A stretch of DNA of 64,000 nucleotides from Glossina fuscipes (taxonomy: Eukaryota; Arthropoda; Insecta; Diptera; Glossinidae): positions 1,497,155-1,561,154 of the forward strand of contig NW_023998517.1 in NCBI RefSeq assembly GCF_014805625.2. The letters run 5' to 3'. The translations under genes and the position numbers were made by a program. Below the pieces are notes generated by a model. That model saw only the letters and a list, made by a program, of their open reading frames with translations, was not told where the DNA came from and ran no database searches. Position 1 is the first letter of the stretch. Each line of letters starts with the position of its first letter. Positions 49,561 to 62,050 of this stretch are shown here, one piece after another.

Positions 49561-49777
49561 CCGCAAGAGTAGCTGAATAGCTAATAATCGCGACCGCCCA
49601 GTCAAGGTTCGCGGATTCAAGTGTCAGTGCGGTAGAGTTTACGCCGATCCACTAGTCTATGACCATGGCTTACCTCTTTCCCTTTGCTCGCTTTTTTCTG
49701 TCTGTTGCCGCTTTACGCGAATAGGTGAATCGACATGACTGAGTAACCATATCAAAAAAAAAAAAAAAAAAAAAAAA
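49561..49777 (+). mobile_element. tRNA-derived SINE-like copy with poly-A tail
   Basis: Contains an A-box-like TAGCTGAATAG (49570) and a B-box-like GGTTCGCGGATTCAA (49606-49620), 25 bp apart, as in pol III tRNA promoters. A pyrimidine-rich body follows (TGACCATGG then CTCTTTCCCTTTGCTCGC) and it ends in 24 A after CTGAGTAACCATATC. The same blocks occur reversed at 36.3-36.5 kb, and the tail resembles the one at 57.9 kb. I cannot name the family; a tRNA-derived SINE is the best reading. Confidence 0.5.
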
Positions 49778-50355
49778 GAGCTAAAAATCAATACAAGCTT
49801 TTAACAAACTTATGAGTTAATCTAAAACATCTCTACTGAAACGGCTTGTGAAGAACTTCGAAGACGAATGCTTCTCTCTGCACAATTAAATTCGGAAACA
49901 ATTCGCACTTCATGAGCGTCGGCAATAGATATGTCGCATAAATAATTTTTATTCAATTTTTTTTTTTTCTTTGAAATAAAAATCTTTTCTTGCAAATTTA
50001 ATGTTTTTTAAATAAGACAACGCTTAGCAGCCGCTCATATGATCACATCTATCTTAAATGTCTTTACTTAATTTTAAGCATTTACTTAGTTGAACTAACC
50101 ACATATCATAACGTCTTACTAGTGCACACGTTTTTGGACTAGCGCCCACTTAATATGATTTACAATACAATTTTGCATGAAGTTATCTTAGCGAAACGAA
50201 TAGAGGCGTTTAACATCATGACGTGCGTTGCATGATAATTTCAAATGTCTTATTTACTTATGTCTGCTTTTGTTGTTGCCTTTTTTTTTGCTTTTTCTTC
50301 TTCTTCTTTTTTGGATTTTCTTTTCTTTCCATTTCTTATTTGCATTGTTATGTTA

Positions 50356-50406
50356 CTATTATTATTATTATTGTTATTGTTGTTGTTGTTGTTGTTATTA
50401 TTATAA
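50356..50406. repeat. (TTA)n/(GTT)n compound repeat
   Basis: ATT triplets passing into GTT triplets and back. Confidence 0.9.
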
Positions 50407-51292
50407 TAGTTTTTATTGTGCTTATACCCACCGGTAGAGCTATGTGCGCATTTATATTTGAAATGATTGTCAGGTTTCAGTCTTTATAACGTATTAAAAT
50501 TATTATTAAATCGTTTGTGCTGGCATAAGAGAGTAACTTTGTTTATTACTTATTTAGTGTAAATATTCAGTTTGATTAAACTAGACTTCACTCCGAGACC
50601 TGTTTCTAGATATTGCGAAATAAATGACATTTTCAGTCAAGTTTTATTTCAAACGTTTTTGATCAAGTGCACGGTGGCAGGCAGTTGCATTAAAATCCGC
50701 TTACATAATAAAATTCCAATAAAATGAAATAAAGCTACGCATCATTATGCAAGTAACACAAAGTAAAAAATGTCAATTGTGTGTACAATAGTTACAAACG
50801 CGATGTGGCATTACGTTACCGCAAACGAACAATGACTGAAAGCTGTCAATGACTAACGCGGTATGGTGGTAAAGACAATTAATTTCGATTTCCAAGATTC
50901 TTAAGAAAAAGTAAAAGTCCCTGAATATGATTCATTAAGTTATTCTCTAAATTTTCGATGATCCTTTCCCCACACATAAAGTCGTTTATCTCAAACCCAT
51001 ACTTGATTAAACGTAACATTTTTGGAAAATAGTCAGTCTCGTTGTCAGTTCTAATATAAACATAAGTGAATATTTCAACATGTCTGACATTCGAATGATA
51101 GAATGAAATATTCTCTATAATGCATGCATTGTAGATTCTTAACCACACTAGTCAGCCATATACGTATATGAATACGAGGCACCATCATGTCACACACCAC
51201 CACATTTACCGACTGTTGGTGCATTCTTGAATTATCAAAGCTAATAAATCTTTCGTCGATACAATCCCTCAAGTATCCTTTTCTGCATATAT

Positions 51293-51295
51293 ACA

Positions 51296-51333
<38 letters not shown>
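51293..51333. repeat. (AT)n microsatellite
   Basis: About seventeen AT units. Confidence 0.9.
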
Positions 51334-51336
<3 letters not shown>

Positions 51337-51917
51337 ACGTATTCATATACCTTTTTTTTTCAACAAAGTAAAAGTGATAAGAATGTAAATCAAATAAACA
51401 ACAATAAAAAATATTCTATATGTCACCAGCAAGAGCAGCAATAACAATGTTAACCATAAAGATCACAACAAAATAAAAACCTGTTTAGATAGGAACGTTT
51501 TTTTATTTTTAAATCTTTTTTTTTTTTTTTTTTTGAAAACAAAAAAAAATTTATCTTTTATGTGTTTGTTGAATCTCCAAAAAAAAAAACGAAGAAAAAA
51601 AAGAAAAAAAAACAAAGAGAAAAGAAAGAAAATTTCGTATTAATTTTGGGCGTGATCGGTTTTGAAAACATGGCTCAGAGTGAAAAAAACAACACAACTG
51701 TAAGAATGAAAGCAAGACAGTTCAACAAGACAGTTGAATATAAATCTTCGTAACATGACACTTTTGGCAATGGAAATAAAATATGGTCTGAGACTTAATA
51801 TGTCGCACAGTACCAACAACAAACACTATGGTATGTAGCAGCGGCAGCAACTCTCTCCCTATTTCACACTAAAAATATTATTCAAATATGTACTCTTGCC
51901 TGCATATCTGCATCTGT

Positions 51918-52002
51918 TTATATGTATGTATGTATGTATGTATGTATATATGTATATATATATGTATATATATATATATGTATATATATATATGTATATA
52001 CA
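51918..52002. repeat. (GTAT)n/(AT)n compound microsatellite
   Basis: Six GTAT units followed by AT blocks with G interruptions; all three frames stay open because of the repeat. Confidence 0.9.
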
Positions 52003-52873
52003 TTCGTTCAAAAGTCAAAAGTGTTATTCACCACAAATATTGTATCTTTGTATGTTTTACTTATGCCGTTTATGTCCGTCCGTCTGTCTATCTGCGTCTG
52101 GCAAAGTCTTATTAAATGAAAATTAACAATTTGAAGTTTTTTTTTTATTTTTTTTTGCGAAATTATTTGAGATGTGTCACAAATGTGTCACTTTACCTTA
52201 CGGCCAAATATATACGGGATTCGCAGACACAACTAAAGCTACTTGCCTGCGTTGTTATTGCTACGGTAATGCTTGCTTAAATCTTTATTTAAACTGGCGT
52301 GCGTGTTTGAACCCAAAAAAAAAAACTTAAAAATAATGAAATAAAACTTTTTACCTGTTGAAAGACAGAATTGAATAAGTCACTTGTACGTGTTACGAAA
52401 ATCAAAACGAAATCAAGCACAGCGGATACACTTTTCTTGGAGGAAAAATCCGTATTTAAATGAAAGTATATATTTTCGCCGTCCGAAAATATGATTTACG
52501 TTTTGTATTGTTTTTGGAAACAATGCCGTATACAAACAACAAGTCGAAAAAAGTAATAATATCATAGTTTTACATAAGGTTAACGAGGTTAACTTTATAA
52601 ATTTTCCACCCACTTTGCACGCTCATCGTTTGAAACTCAATAGTTTCCTTTTACACAGGAAGGACTCAATATATATATTGAATAACTATCAAACAAGCCT
52701 TCCAACATTAAGCTGTCAAATGTTATTAATTTAATTACATTCAAATGACTTCATATCGAATATAAAATTTCTCCCAAACATTTGCTTTTAGATAACAAAG
52801 GTTTCTCTATCAAGTATAAATCTCATCCAATAATCCATCTATCTATCAAGATAAAGTTAATTCGAAAAATGTA

Positions 52874-53417
52874 CAGGGATGTCCCATAAGTTTTTTCTCC
52901 GCCATGCGGTGTACGAGACTTCGAGCCGGCTATGTTTGTAAACATGCAAGTTTATCTATTGGCCATTTACGGAATCCATTTCAATCGTCTTACAGCTGTA
53001 CAGCAAAGTAAGTTTCGTTGGTGGCAAAGTCTCTTCTAAAATCGTTTTCAACGCTGGTCAGTATCGATAGCCAAAAGACACATTCAAGGCATGTTAAGCT
53101 TCAAAAAAGGCAGTAGAGCAGAAGACATTGCAGACGAGATTTGTACTGCTTATGGAAGCGGAACTACGACCATTGGAAAGGTCGGAAAATGGTTTAAGAA
53201 ACTGAGAGTTGGCAGTTTTAATTTGAAAGACAGCAACGCAACGACGGATGTGGACCTCATCAAGACTATGCTCGCGGAAAATGCGCGATACCGTGTACGC
53301 GTCGTAGCGGATGCTACTAACATTCCTAGGACAACGGTACGTACTCATTTAATCAAGATGGGATTTCGCACCAAAAAAAAGGAAAAAACTTTGGGCCGCT
53401 CTAATGGATTTGCATAA
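52874..53417 (+). mobile_element. mariner-family (IS630-Tc1-mariner) element, 5' part, degenerate
   Basis: A TA dinucleotide at 52872-52873 is followed by CAGGGATGTCCCATAAGTTT, which has the look of a mariner terminal inverted repeat. About 200 bp later a transposase N-terminus begins (see the nested pseudogene). No matching inverted repeat was seen downstream before the N gap at 53648, and no catalytic domain is present. This is a truncated, inactive copy inserted antisense to Ubx. The family call rests on the transposase similarity; the 5' boundary is inferred from the TA and the repeat-like start. Confidence 0.75.
53091..53417 (+). pseudogene. mariner transposase N-terminal DNA-binding fragment
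   Basis: An open frame of 108 codons from ATG. The protein starts MLSFKKGSRAEDIADEICTA and fits the first helix-turn-helix of mariner transposases (family pattern FxKGxxAxEAAxxIxxxYG), followed by GKVGKWFKKLRVGSFNLKD, matching the usual CQKWFxKFRSGDFSLED. The conserved RSGRP linker expected next is missing (the sequence goes DSNATTDVD). A second helix-turn-helix follows (RVVADATNIPRTTVRTHLIK matches REIAExLNISxSTVxRHL). After residue 93 the similarity ends and a stop comes at 53417. The DD34D catalytic domain, about two thirds of a normal 340-350 aa transposase, is absent. Function here would be nil; it is a fossil. Confidence 0.85.
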
Positions 53418-53418
53418 C

Positions 53419-53640
53419 TCATCGAAAGTAAGCGTAAATGTTGCGTAAATTCAGATTAACAAAACTAAAAAACCTCAGCACTGTGAGCAAATGATCTTCT
53501 ATGCATCTAGAGGGCACAATAATGGTAGCAAGAAAACCTTTGATAATTTTATTAAAATTTGTTCTTATGCTGTTCTTCACATACCAATCAACAATCGTTG
53601 TTATTGGAGTGCCTGTCCTCAGTGCCCACTTCTTTGCCAT
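53419..53640 (-). other. Unrecognised 73-codon open frame beside the assembly gap
   Basis: Starts MAKKWALRTGTPITT with a good fly start context (AGAGAAAATGG) only 7 bp from the N gap, and ends at a stop at 53419. The composition is balanced rather than low-complexity. It runs antisense to the mariner fragment and begins where mariner similarity ends. I recognise no domain. It may be an exon fragment, part of another element, or chance. Confidence 0.15.
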
Positions 53641-53647
53641 TTTCTCT

Positions 53648-53657
53648 NNNNNNNNNN
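53648..53657. other. Assembly gap (10 N)
   Basis: Ten consecutive N. The run length is probably a placeholder, so true distance and content are unknown. It lies about 230 bp past the end of the mariner frame, so the missing 3' part of that element may sit in the gap. Confidence 0.99.
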
Positions 53658-54003
53658 CATATAAACGCGTATAAAACTGTTAACTAACTCAATTTTGTTG
53701 CTGTCAGTTTTTGTTTAGCCGGTTATACGGAGGTCCGCAGCTATCTGCCGTGTAATCCTTTGGTCACCACATGGTCACATATCATCTTTTCGTATGCTTT
53801 GACCGTCTGCACTGTGTGCGCTTTTAGATATTTAGTTTTTATTCCTTCTCTCTTTTGCATCTTTTTCTTTTTTTCTTGTTTTCTTGTTTTTTTTTTTTTT
53901 TTTAACAGCGTTCCTTTATCTGTTCAGATATGAGTTTTATTGTAATATGATCAGAGTAGATTTTTCATGAGCAACAACAGATAGCTTTGTTCGCTATATA
54001 TCC

Positions 54004-54080
54004 GAATATATATATATACGAATATATATATATATATATGAATGAGTGAATGAGTGAATGAATGAATGAATGAATGAATA
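54004..54080. repeat. (AT)n followed by (GAAT)n/(GAGT)n repeat
   Basis: Two AT blocks separated by CGA, then about ten GAAT/GAGT tetramers. Confidence 0.9.
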
Positions 54081-54519
54081 GAAAACGAGGAAAGTTAAGG
54101 CAAGTCAATGAGGCTTGAAATCAAGAATCTTTCAAATTTGATTGCAAATAACATTTCTATGTAAGAATTATTCGTATAAAAAAGATGCCGGTTAGATGTG
54201 TTCGTATAATAACGAATCTTATATGAGGAATATTATACAAGAATCCAATAAGTTTAGCGGTAGCTGAACTTATCGTTTACGTTCTCAGGTGTAATAGTCA
54301 ATTCGCTTTATACCTATGAAACTCACCACGGGCTTATGTTGAATTTTTGCATTAAGGTGCGTGCGTGCGCTTATATAGGCATAAAAATGATCGATTATAT
54401 TAACTAACAACAACGTACATATTACTTATGTGAGCAAATGTACGATATATGTTGATAAAGAGAGGCAGAGAGTAAAACATTTAGCACTTGCTGTTTAAAA
54501 TTCAAAAAAAAAAAACACC

Positions 54520-54570
54520 ACCATCACCACTACAACTACTGTAAATACACTCTACTACTACTACTACCTG
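54520..54570. repeat. (CCA)n/(ACT)n triplet-rich stretch
   Basis: CACCACCATCACCACTAC followed by five ACT triplets. Confidence 0.75.
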
Positions 54571-55368
54571 GTCCGCCGTTGATTTGCTTTTACACAATAT
54601 AACTCACATATGAATCGTTATGTGATATTTGACTCCTTATGCTCATTATTATTGTTCTCCTCGTCTGCTTTATTGTTGTTGCTACTTTTTTTTACCATGT
54701 TTCTGTGAGTTTTTTACCTGTCAAACATAATTCAAAATGGGAACTTGGCAGAGATATTATACTTTTGTGTGAGCATCGTTCTCTAAAAACATGTTTGGAA
54801 ATTTCATTTCATTTGTTTGGTAGACATTGAACTAACTTGACGTGCAGTGGGTTTAAAGAGCTTACTTTTTTTTTTGTCGCGATCATCATTAATAATGAGA
54901 GAGAATGAAGAAATTAAAACGTAAACAAACATTAGTAAGATGGGATCAGCTGTTCGTCATTGTAGAGATCTGTAATGGCTGCTAGTGATCTCATAAATCA
55001 TTAAGAAAAAAAAAAAAAAAACAAAAAACAAAACACAAAACAAAAAAGGCTTCAAAAAAGTGCATTTGAAATGAAAATCTTCGACATGAAGCCCAAGACA
55101 TGTCTGGTAAGCATTTATCATTCAATATACACATCATCGCGTTATGCTCGCGTAACCTAATTTCCAGTTGGCATTAGAGACACAAAAAGAAGGGAAAACA
55201 TAAGCAGAACTTAACTAAATTTGTGGTCATTTCCGTTGCTTTGATTAATTGAGTAAACAGCGAATGAATTTAAATTTAAAAACGATAAATACTTTAACCG
55301 GCGGAAAGGGAAGTATCGCAGTGGAATCATCTAAAATGTTTGCCTTTGTTTTTTTTTTTTATTAGAAA

Positions 55369-55475
55369 ATTTAATGCATTTTTTTAACTAAAAAAAAAAA
55401 AAAAAAAATTTAATAAATTTTTTATAATTTTTATAAATAAGGTTATGTGTGTGTGTTTAAAAAAAAAAAAAAAAA
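55369..55475. repeat. Poly-A and poly-T clusters
   Basis: Two A runs (about 18 and 17) among T runs and a short GT repeat. Confidence 0.8.
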
Positions 55476-56441
55476 GTACATTTTTTTAAATTCCTTTAGT
55501 CTTTCAGATTTGTTTTGGCATAAAGCAAACACAAACATTGTGATGAAGACGACGGGAAAAGATGAAGAGAATCTCGAAACAAGAAAAAATAAAAAAGAAA
55601 CAACAAAAAATTAGTTTTTGATTTTTTCTTGGCTGCCTATATACGAATATATACAATCAAAGAAACGGAAATCCCACCGCTTATGCAGACTCGAGTTCGT
55701 TAAACGTCTCAACTTGGCGCGCTTCTGTGTATTGCAAGAAAACAAGTTTACCGCCGGCATTAGTTTCTTCAAAACACCAATATACGAGCACTGATGATGA
55801 CGTCGTCGACCGATTTTCGCAGGAAATGAGATCAAAACCCACTCCTTCTTCCCTTCCTCATCTGCTGTTGCTTTATTTATTATGCGTATTATATCCCTGA
55901 ATATCGTCGTCGTCATCATCGTCACAAAATTTTCTGTTTCTCCTCGCATTCACTCTGTGTACTCCTCGATGTGCATAAGCCCCGTGCCCAAATGAAATAT
56001 GAAAAAAAAAACAAAAAAAACAAAAGCAAAGAATGTTGGCCAACAAAACATTTTTGGCAGTTAATAAATTTTAAAATAAATTGACTAATTGCATACCTAC
56101 AGCAAAGAAGCAGAGCAACCAAATGAAAATTATGTGAGAGTTTCGTTTCTCATTTCAAAATTCTCCGAGACTAAGATGTGTTCCCCCACTTAAAAAATTA
56201 AATTAAAGTGTATGTACATATAAATACATGTTCGAATGAAAAAAGAACGCCTTTATAAAGAAATAAATTTGTAGGTGTTTTTGGTTTATTTTCGTTACTC
56301 ATGTGTAATGATGTGTAGATTAAAAAATATTGCGCCATCATTTTATTCACTCAATTTCCGTGTTAGAACTTCATTAAATATCTCTACCTAGATTATTGGG
56401 CTTAATATATCTTATATAATTTAAATAGCATTCTTTTTTAT

Positions 56442-56443
56442 CG

Positions 56444-56473
<30 letters not shown>
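56442..56473. repeat. (CT)n microsatellite
   Basis: Fifteen CT units. Confidence 0.95.
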
Positions 56474-56475
<2 letters not shown>

Positions 56476-57819
56476 TCACTCTCCCATTCACATTCCACGC
56501 TTAGTAATCATCAAATTCACTGATGGAAATCTTTTTTATGTTAAACTCTGACTATGCCATGACTTGTTTAAATCTCGTTTGTAATGAAAAAATCAATTAA
56601 TTGTAGACTGTGTGCGGTAAATGTAGACTGCAGACTAAAAGTTTTTAAATAAGAAAAACAAGATTTGAATGAGAAAAGAGATTTTAATGATAGATGCAAT
56701 GGATGCAATTGACCTCTCTAGGTAACATTTATAGCATAGGAGTTTGTTTCTGCTTAAGAGCAATTGATGTAAAAAAGCTGGGAGTGGCATTATTGGCATT
56801 CATCCGTATGTTTTTTTTATTAAAATATGCATAATAAAGGCTTTCTTACGTTTAGGTTTTTCCCCCTTAGGTGGCAATGACCTCTAAGAACTGAAAATAT
56901 TTCGTCTTACTTACTATTCACTCCTAAAGTTCATAACAAATAATTGCGGGCCTATAAAAGTTTTAAAGAGCAGAGTTACTGGAGGTTTTCCCGAAAGTGA
57001 CAGTAAACTAAACTGTCTTGGGTTAATTTCTTGGATGCAGGTTTTGACCTTCATGGTGATGTTTTGCAAAAGATAGATAAGGCAAGGCACTATTTCCATT
57101 TAGTTGTGATTATGATAAAAATGCAATATTATGCTTTGGCAGCCTACAGTAACCTATGCGATAAGCACTATGTCCAAGCTCTGGACGTTCGTCAGCTTGA
57201 GCATTGCTACAATTCATAAATAAAGAGCTGGAAATTTGATGCCCTTAAAGGTAGCTTTAAATGCCTGCATATGAAATTTATAACCTTTAGACCCAAATAT
57301 TCACTCTATTCGAAGTGAAGTGGACAAAGTTCACTTTCATCGAACTTTCGTAAATATCAAAATGGTATCTTTGTAAAAGTATTGGTTCGTTGTTGTTCTA
57401 AAATACTTATTCCGATAATTCAAAATCTTAAGCACATTTCTGGAATGAAACCCGAGGAACCCGCACATTGTCTTCAAATTTGCTTAATATTTACTTAGGG
57501 ACGTGTCCTTTGGCAGATCAGTTCAACTCTTAATATACCGTTAATAAAGAAAAGATGTTGAAGTTGCATTTTAAAATGAAAGGTTGGTCCTGCTCGGTCT
57601 ATTGGTGTACCTTTAGTGAAGGGGTGAAACACACATTTTTTCTCTTAAATGTTCTCTTAAATAGCCATTGATACAAACAAAATCTTAAATGGTCAAGAAA
57701 AAGGATTTGCTGAACCTAATTGTTGGGTAGCATACGCAAAGCTTCCCAAACCGACATGAAGCATGAGGCCAACAATTTCCATTCTTCTTTTCATTCAATA
57801 TCACTAGAATAACAGCTTG

Positions 57820-57960
57820 CAGATTGTTTAGTCGGTAGAGGTGTAAGGCCGGCCACTCCCTATTTCTTTCCATTTCTTCATCTCTTTTTGTCCACCACTG
57901 TGCTGCAAGAATGGGGACGTATACCCTGAGTGACGGATCATATTAACAAAAAAAAAAAAA
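57820..57960 (+). mobile_element. SINE-like 3' part with poly-A tail
   Basis: A-box-like TAGTCGGTAGAGG (57829) leads into a CT-rich body and the ending CCTGAGTGACGGATCATATT followed by a run of A. The ending resembles that of the 49.6 kb copy (CTGAGTAACCATATC plus A). The B-box region is not evident. Confidence 0.3.
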
Positions 57961-59762
57961 GAAGAGAATTTTTGAGGAAAGTAAAATTCGCTTAGAATAC
58001 CAGGTATCCGAGGTATTAAAAACTCTACGCAAATTGAGTATTTGGTCTAAATTGCTTCTCCTTTTTTTTATTAACAATTACTTTCCCAGCTATTACGGTT
58101 CTAAAGCTCCCGATTTTTTACTCCCCTTTAGATAGAAAGTGCTACGTATTGACGCTGACTAGGTTCAGTAAAGGGTATAAAATCAAATAATTCCTTTTCC
58201 AAAGAAAGAAAAGTTTGATTATAATATACCGTAAGGCATATTCCTTTGCATTTACACCGTTTTCGAATAATGATAGAGAGAGCGGCGAAGAGGGTTTTTT
58301 ATTCCATTTGTCCCCTAACAATGCATAAAAGGGAAAATTAGTAATTTATTAATTGATTTTGACCGCCAGACTTGCTTTTTTTTTTTTTTCTTTTTTGTTT
58401 TTTTATATTCAAGCTCTCATATGGTCGCTTGTTATGGTTTTACTATTCTAAAGATACGAAAGTTATGGAAAAAGAGGACTTGAGCAAAGCAAAATGAAAT
58501 ATGAAGAATACAAGAGCACACAAGCGGACATCATCATACAAGCGGGTTCTTTCACTTTTTGGTCACCTTGTGTGTGGCATAATGTTTGATACCGCCAAAC
58601 ATTGTATGTGTATTATACACAATTATTTACGTACATATACGAGCAATACACGGTGTCTGTACATATATATGTATGAAGGATATGATACATTTGTACTTTA
58701 TGTATGTGAATATATGCTGTATGTATATACACGAGTGTAGTGTTTATTGTTGTATACACTTTATGAGCTGTTAAGACCACTTAAAATACAAATAGCTCCC
58801 CAGTTAACCATTGCAAAGTGTGTAAAATCAAATGTGTCCGGTTTATTGCTGGTTTTTGTTGCTAGTACTACTGCTACTGCTGCTGCTTTCGTCATTCTTG
58901 TTGCTGTTGTTGCACCCTTACTGTTGCTATTACACTTTTAAACTGTACCCATTGCTAGTGTTAGTTAAGTGATGTTAATGTTTTAGTTGCTGCTAAAAAA
59001 AATTTGACCAAAAAATTTTCAAGTGACCAACTCAGACATTCTCGTATAAAAAAATGCACAAAATTTATATTTTTACATTTAAAATTTAATAACTAATTGC
59101 AATTGCGACGATTACCCATGCATGCTATACATATATATATATTGGCAAATTGAATAACTGTTAAAAGTGAAGGATTGTTGAATTTTTTTTTTTTTTTTTT
59201 TTCAATTTTTAAAATCTCATCTATTTCTGCGTAAAAATATTTATAATTTATTGACTTTGCTTTACTTAGGCTTTAGTTTTTCTCTTCATTTTGTTGATGT
59301 TTATATATTTGTCGTCGTAAGGGGAATACGCGCATAAGATCGCATACGTTTATCCTTTAATCGACTTGTGCACTATGGATGTTGCGACTTGTAGTAGCAG
59401 CGAGTCACTCATCTGGTAAAAATTGCATGCATATGTTATGTGTGTTTGCATAGAGAAAATTCACAAAAATATATAATTGTTTGCATATGTTGATGTTTCA
59501 TTTGCTCGTTTTTATTGAATTGCTATGTGTTCTTTTTTTTTCTTCTTTGCCACCCGGAAGAGGGAAAAAGAAAGCAAGAAAAAGAAAAAGAAAAAGGAGA
59601 AAAAAAAAAGTAAACCATTCTGTCGCAACAGTGTAACTGCCATGTATAGAATTTTTGTCGTATTGCAGGTGCTTTTGCTGACTACATCTAACTGTCTGTC
59701 TTTCAGTCTCTTTGCTTATATACGTATATGCATATATGTATATGCTGGTAGAATTATACAGG

Positions 59763-59806
59763 CACACACACGCGTATAGACACACACACACACACACACA
59801 CACACA
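59763..59806. repeat. (CA)n microsatellite
   Basis: Thirteen CA units preceded by an imperfect CA block. Confidence 0.9.
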
Positions 59807-60126
59807 TAAATAAGACTGCTGGAGTCCTTTGTCGTAAACGTGTAAACATACATCACACATAGCTTTACTCTATGCTAGTGTCTGTGCGTTTTTTGTTATT
59901 ATTCGAGTTCAGCTTTGCTATATACATACGGCTGAAGTGCTACTTAGTGGTCGTGTCTAACATAACCCTTTATATCTATATGCATGAATATGAATTATGG
60001 AAATTATACAATACAACATAGAAAAACAACTTTTCAAAAATTTGTAAAAATAACAATTTCAGTTCTTCTTCTTGTTTTTATTCTTCACAATTTCTCTTGC
60101 TCTTGTCGTCAACCACTCATTTAAAC

Positions 60127-60127
<1 letters not shown>

Positions 60128-60155
<28 letters not shown>
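60128..60155. repeat. (AT)n microsatellite
   Basis: Thirteen to fourteen AT units. Confidence 0.9.
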
Positions 60156-60157
<2 letters not shown>

Positions 60158-61935
60158 AACAGTTATTCAAAAAGCTTTGCTTTTTCTCGACATCACATTA
60201 GATTAACCGCATTTTGAAAGCTGTATTGGACGTTATTTTGAGGGTAATTTATGAATTAGTTAACATATTTCGAATTGTTTGGTAAACGGGCTATGCTATT
60301 TGATTATTCGGTACGAGAGGCCTGTTCTACTGACCTTTTTTCTTTTTTGAAAAAAAAAAAAAAAAAACAAAAAATAAATAAATAAATCATTTCGAAACAC
60401 CAGGGCAGTCATGGTATTTATTTTCTTATCAGATAGATAACATACATATCATTATGATTCTTTAGCATAAGGGCATTTGCATGGGAAGTGCTCTAGATTT
60501 CGTGCTTTTTTACATGAAAGCATTAATTACTTCTAGCGAAACAAAAGGGTAAGAGCATGTGAGCTATTCCGGCCTTCGTCTTATTCAATATAAACGCGTA
60601 ATTAACAGTGTAAATGCGATTGATTTTATTTACCTGCGTCGCTTATTTATAAGTACAGAAGAAGAAGAAGAAATAATTTCATTGCACTGAGTCATTTGGT
60701 AGTTTTCTTTATCATTTAATTGAAAAGCTTATTTAGTTGATTATACCAGAGTAAGTTATTCATCAAGAATTTGATAATGAAGCATCGATTAAAGAACGCA
60801 TTTCTAGTCAGTTTTTGTCTAATGTTCTTACAAAGCTATTAAAAACGGTTCGGATCAGATGGATTACTTTGAAAAGTCGTTACATAAACAACTGTATTCA
60901 GCAAAGCGATATTAGTCCGGACCCACTGTATCGTTTTTATTTCTCTTACTACTTTTATTGTGCTTATTTAAGGACCCATTTTCTTTAAGGGCACAATGAT
61001 GGTATGTAGCTGCCACTCTCCATGTGGAGATAATTGATCACTCTGAAAAGTTGGATTAGTTTACGTTCTTACTGCAGCGGAAATTAATCGCCCTTAGGCT
61101 ACTAATAATTTGTCGTTGACTGCCGAAAAATACGAGTGTTTTCGCGGATCAACTACGGCTCGTCTGGAACGCTGGAAGATCTGGCTGGCTTCCTTGGGAA
61201 ACTCAGTATGCACTGTGGCATGAGATGTTCAAAAAATGTTTCTGGCATCATTAAACTCCATTACTATTGCTTTGTGGTTAGCCCCAGATGATGATGTAGC
61301 AAGCAGGTGGCAATTATTCGGGTTTTGCATCGTTATAGGTAACACTAACAAAGGAATTATGTTTTGAAATTTTGTGAAGTTTTGATGCGTGCGCATAAAA
61401 CATAATTAATTAACAATTTCAGCGATAATAAAATCGATTAAAGGGAAGCAACCTTCCTCACTTCATTAGCATAATGTTAAGAGTGTTTCAATATATGTTG
61501 CACACGATCACCCATAAAGCAACCATCATGTTACCACAACAACATTGTTTCAATTCATACGCTCTGCTCTTATCAATTACGACAAGTATGCTTGTTTGTA
61601 TGCATTATTCAATTAGCGATTTCAATATGAATTTATTAATTGTTACTTCGCGGGGGAAACACACTACATACATAAGTACGTGTGTAAAAAATTGCCATGA
61701 AATTAATAAAAGATTAAACATCTCTTAATAATATGAAAAGTACACCTTACTTTAGAAAAAGGAAATAAAACATTTAAAAGAAATTGAAAAAAAAAAAAAG
61801 AAAAAAAAAACATGTGGTTAAAAGTGGAGTAAATGACTGCAATCATCGCTGTATGGTCACTTGTTCGATGTTTTCTTTTAAAAAGAATCGCATGCATGTG
61901 TTCTATGTCCAACTTTGCAGTTTTACATGATTACT

Positions 61936-61936
<1 letters not shown>

Positions 61937-61977
<41 letters not shown>

Positions 61978-62050
61978 TATTTTTTTTTTTTTTTATTAAA
62001 AAGGATTTAATTTTTTAAAAAAAAAAAATTAAAAAAAAAAAAAAAAAAAA
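61937..62050. repeat. Poly-T/poly-A near-palindromic block
   Basis: Thirty-five T in a row (61937-61971), a second T run, then A runs ending with about twenty A. The T-rich and A-rich halves can fold on each other. Such tracts are prone to polymerase slippage and assembly error. Confidence 0.9.

Larger units (their letters stand above)
54600..61900. other. Intronic sequence without recognised gene
   Basis: Simple repeats and one SINE-like copy are listed separately. A 112-codon minus frame at 55949-55611 and short frames at 57.0-57.2 and 61.1-61.2 kb have balanced composition but no recognised domain. A CG-containing, less AT-rich patch lies at 59310-59420. Confidence 0.55.

Noticed and set aside
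52355..52382. Minus-strand mini-exon reading DLFNSVFQQ before GTAAAA
   Set aside because: Weak donor, 28-nt length would break the Ubx frame, and it does not match mI.
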